Shown here: piece after piece, positions 7,187 to 10,730 of the stretch
Position numbering within the stretch: position 1 is the first letter of the stretch
Layout: every line of letters begins with the position of its first letter
From: Phycisphaerae bacterium
GTDB lineage: Bacteria > Planctomycetota > Phycisphaerae > UBA1845
Length of the DNA stretch: 10,730 nucleotides
Direction of reading: 5' to 3'
Assembly (NCBI GenBank): GCA_021604825.1
Contig: BQJS01000162.1
Span: 1-10,730, forward strand
Made by a program: the position numbers and the translations under genes
The notes under the pieces: generated by a model
Seen by the model: only the letters and a program-made list of their open reading frames with translations
Databases searched by the model: none
What the model was told of the DNA's origin: nothing

Positions 7187-9898
7187 TTGATCGCACAGGC
7201 CGGGCATCGACAGCATAAGATGGCGACGAAGAATCGTATCGAGTCAGTCGATGGGCGATATGAATTTATACCATTGATTTGCAAGCGCCACCGATTGGCG
7301 CTCACAATTGCGTGTATGGTCGCAGTTCTACCGATTGGAGTTGTCAGTGCTGACGTCGTTTCGATCCCGCCGATCAAGGACAACACGATTCACGGTGAGT
7401 CCAATACGCTCAGCAACGGTGCGGGTAGCTACTTCTTTTCGGGCACGACCGCCGTTGGGAATGTACGACGCGGACTGATCGCATTCGATATCGACGGCAG
7501 CGTACCAGCCGGTTCGACCATCAACTCCGTTACGCTCACCATGTCGATGTCTCGCAGCAACGGAACGCCCGAATTCGTTTCACTGCATCGTTTGAACACC
7601 GACTGGGGCGAAGGCACGTCGAATGCTCCGGGCAACGAGGGCGGTGGGGCGTTTCATACGAACAACGACGCAACCTGGCTTTACGCCCGCTACAACAGTT
7701 CCAGCCCGGCATCCTCGGACTTTTGGACAACCCTTGGCGGGGATTTCGAAGTCTTTCCCAGCGGCTTTCAGACGGTCATCGGCATCACGACCTACACCTG
7801 GGGAAGTACCAAGGGCATGGTGGCCGACGTGCAGGGCTGGCTGGACAGTCCGGCGACGAACTTCGGCTGGATACTGATCGGAAACGAAAAGGTCGGCGGT
7901 TCATCGAAACGATTCGACTCGAAGGATCATCCCACCGCGAGCGTGCGTCCCGAGTTGACCATCGACTACACGGGGCCGTCTTCACTAGGAGCGTGCTGCG
8001 ACAACGATAGCACCTGTTTCATCACAGACTTGTCAACTTGTACCATCGCCGGGAATACGTACCAGGGCAATGGCACGACTTGCACGCCCAACCCATGTTT
8101 GGCGGTTGTGATCGGCGCTTGCTGTCACGACGATGGAACCTGCTCGGAGGAATCAGAAAGCTCGTGTACTTCGTCGGGCGGAACGTATCAAGGCGACGCG
8201 ACTGTCTGCACCAACGGACTGTGCCCGGTCATCCTGACGCCGTATCTCGACGCGATGCCAGTTCCGCCCGTCGCGACACCGACGACGGGCACGGCTGGTC
8301 AGCAGGCGACATACGATATTGAGATCGTGCAAGTTGAGCAGAAGTTACATCGTCAATTGCCGCCGACAACGCTGTGGACTTACGATGGCGTCTATCCGGG
8401 ACCGACAATTCTGGCCACGACCGATGAACCGGTCACCGTCAACTGGATCAACAACCTACAAAACTCCAACGGCACACCGCGCACCGATCATTATCTCGAC
8501 GTGAATCTCTGTCCGCACGGTGCGGAGGATGTCCCCAAGACTGTTGTCCATCTCCACGGTGGACACGTGCCTGCCGACGTCGATGGATACCCCGAAGATG
8601 CGTATCTGCCGGGTTCAATGTTGAGCTACACCTATCCCAACAATCAACTACCGGGCCTGATTTGGTACCACGATCACGCGCTCGGCATAACGCGCCTGAA
8701 CGTCTACATGGGATTGGCTGGCGCGTACGTTATTACCGATGCGTTTGAACAATCGCTGGGACTCCCATCCGGCGAGTTCGACGTGCCGCTGATTTTGCAG
8801 GATCGATCTTTCAATGCCGACGGATCGCTCAAGTATCCGTCGGACCTTCCGGATCACTTCTTCGGTGACACGATGCTGGTCAACGGGATGGCCATGCCGT
8901 TCTTCGAGGTCAAGAAAGGCAAGTATCGCTTCCGGGCGCTAAACGGTTGCAACTCACGCACACTCACGCTCACGCTGTCGAATGGTCAAAGCTTCCAACA
9001 GCTTGGAACGGACGGGGGGCTGCTCCCTGCTCCTGTCACCCTAACGGAGTTGACCTTGGGACCAGCCGAGCGCGCCGATTTGATCATCGATTTTTCTGCG
9101 AGCGCGACTGGTACGGAAATCGACTTGGTTAATTCTGCACCGGCTCCATTTCCAGGAACGCCGGGAATTGGCGTGATTCCGGATGTGATGAAATTCGTGG
9201 TCACCAGTTCCGCCGGTTCGTCCGATCCAATACCAGCATCGCTTCGGCCGCTGGAAGTCCTGGATCCTGAGGACACCGTTATCAATCGTGATTTCGTCCT
9301 GCAGAAGCTTCCGCACGCGTGTTCCGGTACGGCGTGGAAGATCAACGGTTTGCATTGGGGCGACATCGTCGAATTCCCGCGCCTCGGCACGACGGAAACG
9401 TGGACGTTCATCAACCGGTCGGGCATCTCGCACCCGATGCATGTTCATCTTGATTTCTTCCAGGTGCTGTACTCGCAGAGTTTCATCGTCGATGGTGAAA
9501 ACATCACCACCAATGGGCCCCGAATCCCGCCAGCACCGAACGAAGCCGGCTGGAAGGATACGGTCATGGTCGGTCCATTTCAGTTGGTCAAAGTGCTGAC
9601 GCGGTTTGAGGACTACCCGGGCTTGTTCCCATACCATTGCCACATTCTCGAACACGAAGATCACGACATGATGCGACAGTTCCGAGCGGTGCAATATGGC
9701 GATGCCGACGTCGATGGTGACGTGGACTTAGCCGACTACGCAGTGATGTTCGATTGCCTCAACGGACCAAACGTTGCGCCAAATCCGGCATCTCCACCGC
9801 CAACCTCGGCAGACTGTCTTGAAGCTTTTGATGCGGATCAGGACGGCGATGTCGATCTTGAGGATTTCAGGGCAATGCAAGAAAACTTCACAGGTTGA
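7187..9898 (+). CDS. Secreted CotA/bilirubin-oxidase-type multicopper oxidase fused to DNRLRE, Cys-rich repeats and dockerin-like domain
   Basis: The protein has 903 residues from the TTG start at 7187. A long polar N-region (1-36) precedes a hydrophobic core (about 37-54) ending VVSA, with cleavage after residue 55. Residues about 56-265 match the DNRLRE domain, a beta-rich module often found in surface proteins. Two six-Cys repeats follow (268-304 and 310-346). The multicopper oxidase spans about 350-835, with all copper-binding segments intact: HLHGG (455-459), WYHDH (493-497), HPMHVH (749-754) and HCHILEHEDHDMM (817-829). By comparison with CotA, Cys818, His823 and axial Met828, with His749, hold the type 1 copper. 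Other His residues hold the trinuclear centre that reduces oxygen to water. A dockerin-like tail starts at residue 838. Such enzymes oxidise phenols, bilirubin-like pigments or metal ions; the substrate here is unknown. It follows the protease gene closely, has the same kind of tail, and may share its transcript. Confidence 0.92.
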   Translation: MIAQAGHRQHKMATKNRIESVDGRYEFIPLICKRHRLALTIACMVAVLPIGVVSADVVSIPPIKDNTIHGESNTLSNGAGSYFFSGTTAVGNVRRGLIAFDIDGSVPAGSTINSVTLTMSMSRSNGTPEFVSLHRLNTDWGEGTSNAPGNEGGGAFHTNNDATWLYARYNSSSPASSDFWTTLGGDFEVFPSGFQTVIGITTYTWGSTKGMVADVQGWLDSPATNFGWILIGNEKVGGSSKRFDSKDHPTASVRPELTIDYTGPSSLGACCDNDSTCFITDLSTCTIAGNTYQGNGTTCTPNPCLAVVIGACCHDDGTCSEESESSCTSSGGTYQGDATVCTNGLCPVILTPYLDAMPVPPVATPTTGTAGQQATYDIEIVQVEQKLHRQLPPTTLWTYDGVYPGPTILATTDEPVTVNWINNLQNSNGTPRTDHYLDVNLCPHGAEDVPKTVVHLHGGHVPADVDGYPEDAYLPGSMLSYTYPNNQLPGLIWYHDHALGITRLNVYMGLAGAYVITDAFEQSLGLPSGEFDVPLILQDRSFNADGSLKYPSDLPDHFFGDTMLVNGMAMPFFEVKKGKYRFRALNGCNSRTLTLTLSNGQSFQQLGTDGGLLPAPVTLTELTLGPAERADLIIDFSASATGTEIDLVNSAPAPFPGTPGIGVIPDVMKFVVTSSAGSSDPIPASLRPLEVLDPEDTVINRDFVLQKLPHACSGTAWKINGLHWGDIVEFPRLGTTETWTFINRSGISHPMHVHLDFFQVLYSQSFIVDGENITTNGPRIPPAPNEAGWKDTVMVGPFQLVKVLTRFEDYPGLFPYHCHILEHEDHDMMRQFRAVQYGDADVDGDVDLADYAVMFDCLNGPNVAPNPASPPPTSADCLEAFDADQDGDVDLEDFRAMQENFTG
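7988..8224 (+). repeat. Two six-cysteine 'GACC' repeats within the oxidase
   Basis: Two 37-residue units (7988-8098 and 8114-8224) share identical cysteine spacing: CC-x5-C-x7-C-x13-C-x4-C. Both begin GACC and contain T-Y-Q-G about two thirds along. They are separated by five residues. Six cysteines per unit could form three disulphides in an exported protein. They sit between the DNRLRE domain and the oxidase, as a rigid linker or small binding module. The repeat is seen directly; its role is unknown. Confidence 0.85.
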
Positions 9899-10244
9899 CT
9901 GCAGGTAAATGAAATCGTGGTGCTCTTGCAATGACGCAGGTGCGCAGGGATTCGAGTCGAAGGCCTCAGTTTCTTCAATACCAGCGGTTTCGGTGAGTAT
10001 TTAGCCCAAATCAGGTGGCAGAACATCATGTGGCCGAATTGCTGCCAGATCATTTACGTATTGACTTGGAATGGCCGAATTCGGTAATCTCAAGGTTTAT
10101 TAAGTAGTATTTGAATCTGGAATCAATAGGCAGTCGCTTCCGGCAAGATTGTGTGTGGGAATTCGACAGCGCGTTTATTCCAGTACTCTCTCAAATCAGT
10201 CGGTTACATGCCGATTGAATGCTCTCTCAAAGGAGGAATAACTC
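9899..10244. other. Non-coding region between oxidase gene and next secreted-protein gene
   Basis: These 346 bases contain no supported gene. Visible elements are a tRNA T-arm-like stretch with GATTCGAGTC near 9949, a perfect 10-base palindrome CCGAATTCGG (10075-10084), and a direct repeat TGGCCGAATT (10031-10040 and 10072-10081). A 6-base inverted repeat TGGCAG/CTGCCA encloses about 20 bases near 10016-10047. No hairpin plus T-run that would make a clear terminator for the oxidase gene was found. Confidence 0.5.
10061..10090 (+). promoter_or_regulatory. Weak candidate promoter for the last gene
   Basis: TTGACT (10061-10066, five of six matches to the -35 consensus) and TAATCT (10085-10090, three of six) are 18 bases apart. 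The palindrome CCGAATTCGG (10075-10084) fills the end of the spacer and would be well placed for a repressor or activator site. The leader would be roughly 150 bases. Confidence 0.3.
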
Positions 10245-10730
10245 ATGAAGAAAGTTCTCGCGTTGTTCGCGTTGGTGGGGATGTTGTCGGCCCCAGCGAT
10301 GGCGGATCTAATTGCCGACAGTGGTGCACTTCAGGCAAGTTCAACTCTCTATTCCGGTGACGTGAGTCGCCTGACGGCGGATCGAGTGCCGGTCGGTGAG
10401 GCCCGCGCCTTGACCGGTAATGCCTATGATGCTCGTTTTCTTGGTCAATCGACCGGCGGTGGGGCTGGGGGACTGGAAGACCAATCAGGACTCGGCACAA
10501 CCTTTTACGATGGCACGCTTTCGACTGTGGGGAACAGCCTAATCGCCGCCCCCGATGTACTGTCCGTTCAAGAATTTGAAGTCGTCAATCCGGCTTCGCA
10601 ACCGCTGGCGTCATTGCAAGTTCAAATTGAACTCTCGACTTCTGGCGCTGATCTGCTGCCAAGCGGTTTCCAATTCGGCGTAGGCCAGCCGATTGACCTT
10701 CTTCGCTTCGATTCAGGGGGATTTGCTGCT
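10245..10730 (+). CDS. Secreted protein of unknown function, N-terminal part, cut by window edge
   Basis: The frame is open from the ATG at 10245 to the right edge, giving 162 residues. AGGAGG (10231-10236) lies 8 bases before the start, the strongest ribosome binding site in the window, which suggests high expression. The first 20 residues are a textbook Sec signal peptide: MKK, then a hydrophobic stretch ending SAPAMA, with cleavage before Asp21. The mature part so far is rich in Ala, Gly, Ser and Leu. It has a Gly-rich patch (STGGGAGGLED) and alternating hydrophobic residues that suggest beta structure, for example SVQEFEVVNP and ASLQVQIELS. There is no Cys in the visible part and no recognisable catalytic motif. 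I do not recognise the family. A PEP-CTERM or similar C-terminal anchor is possible but lies outside the window. Confidence 0.8.
   Translation, partial: MKKVLALFALVGMLSAPAMADLIADSGALQASSTLYSGDVSRLTADRVPVGEARALTGNAYDARFLGQSTGGGAGGLEDQSGLGTTFYDGTLSTVGNSLIAAPDVLSVQEFEVVNPASQPLASLQVQIELSTSGADLLPSGFQFGVGQPIDLLRFDSGGFAA

Noticed and set aside
9041..9694. Open frame of 217 codons antisense to the oxidase
   Set aside because: The sense strand encodes intact copper-binding motifs through the whole interval; the antisense frame is a by-product of codon bias.
4101..9898. Cellulosome component on the basis of dockerin-like tails
   Set aside because: No cohesin, scaffoldin or cellulase is present, and similar tails are widespread on planctomycete exported proteins; only a general anchoring or sorting role is reasonable.
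9940..9975. Possible tRNA (T-arm-like GATTCGAGTC / GACTCGAATC on the minus strand)
   Set aside because: No paired T-stem, no acceptor stem and no anticodon arm could be assembled on either strand; only a T-loop-like string is present.
1..10730. CRISPR array, insertion sequence or prophage
   Set aside because: No spaced direct repeats of array type, transposase, integrase or phage structural gene was seen on either strand.

Overview
The window looks like chromosomal DNA of a planctomycete-type bacterium (Planctomycetota, perhaps Phycisphaerae or a relative). This is inferred from several traits: moderately GC-rich coding sequence, clear GGAGG-type ribosome binding sites, and large secreted multidomain proteins that end in dockerin-like D-x-D-x-D-G repeats with paired cysteines. 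A six-cysteine 'GACC' repeat of a kind I associate with planctomycete secreted proteins points the same way. No rRNA, tRNA, CRISPR array or intact mobile element is visible.

Layout. (1) 1-628, minus strand: the first 209 codons of a secreted or lipid-anchored glycoside hydrolase family 31 enzyme, running off the left edge. (2) 629-885: a divergent promoter region. (3) 886-3796, plus strand: a two-gene operon. It holds a 132-residue beta-grasp (ubiquitin-like) protein ending exactly in Gly-Gly, then an 830-residue DUF4132 protein of the E. coli MolR/YehI type. (4) 3797-4100: a gap with a perfect TATAAT box. (5) 4101-7127: a secreted reprolysin-like zinc metalloprotease with Ig-like and jelly-roll modules and a C-terminal dockerin-like domain. 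(6) 7187-9898: a secreted CotA/bilirubin-oxidase-type multicopper oxidase. It is fused to an N-terminal DNRLRE domain, two six-Cys repeats and a C-terminal dockerin-like domain. (7) 9899-10244: a non-coding gap with a palindrome, a short direct repeat and a weak promoter candidate. (8) 10245 to the right edge: the start of a secreted protein of unknown function with a strong ribosome binding site.

How they fit together. The protease and oxidase are 59 bases apart and share export signals and dockerin-like tails. They probably form one extracellular or cell-surface set and may be co-transcribed. The beta-grasp/DUF4132 pair is cytoplasmic by sequence and looks like a separate functional unit. 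It is the most promising undescribed element here: a ubiquitin-like protein with a free C-terminal Gly-Gly, encoded 19 bases ahead of a large protein of unknown function, with no activating or conjugating enzyme in view.
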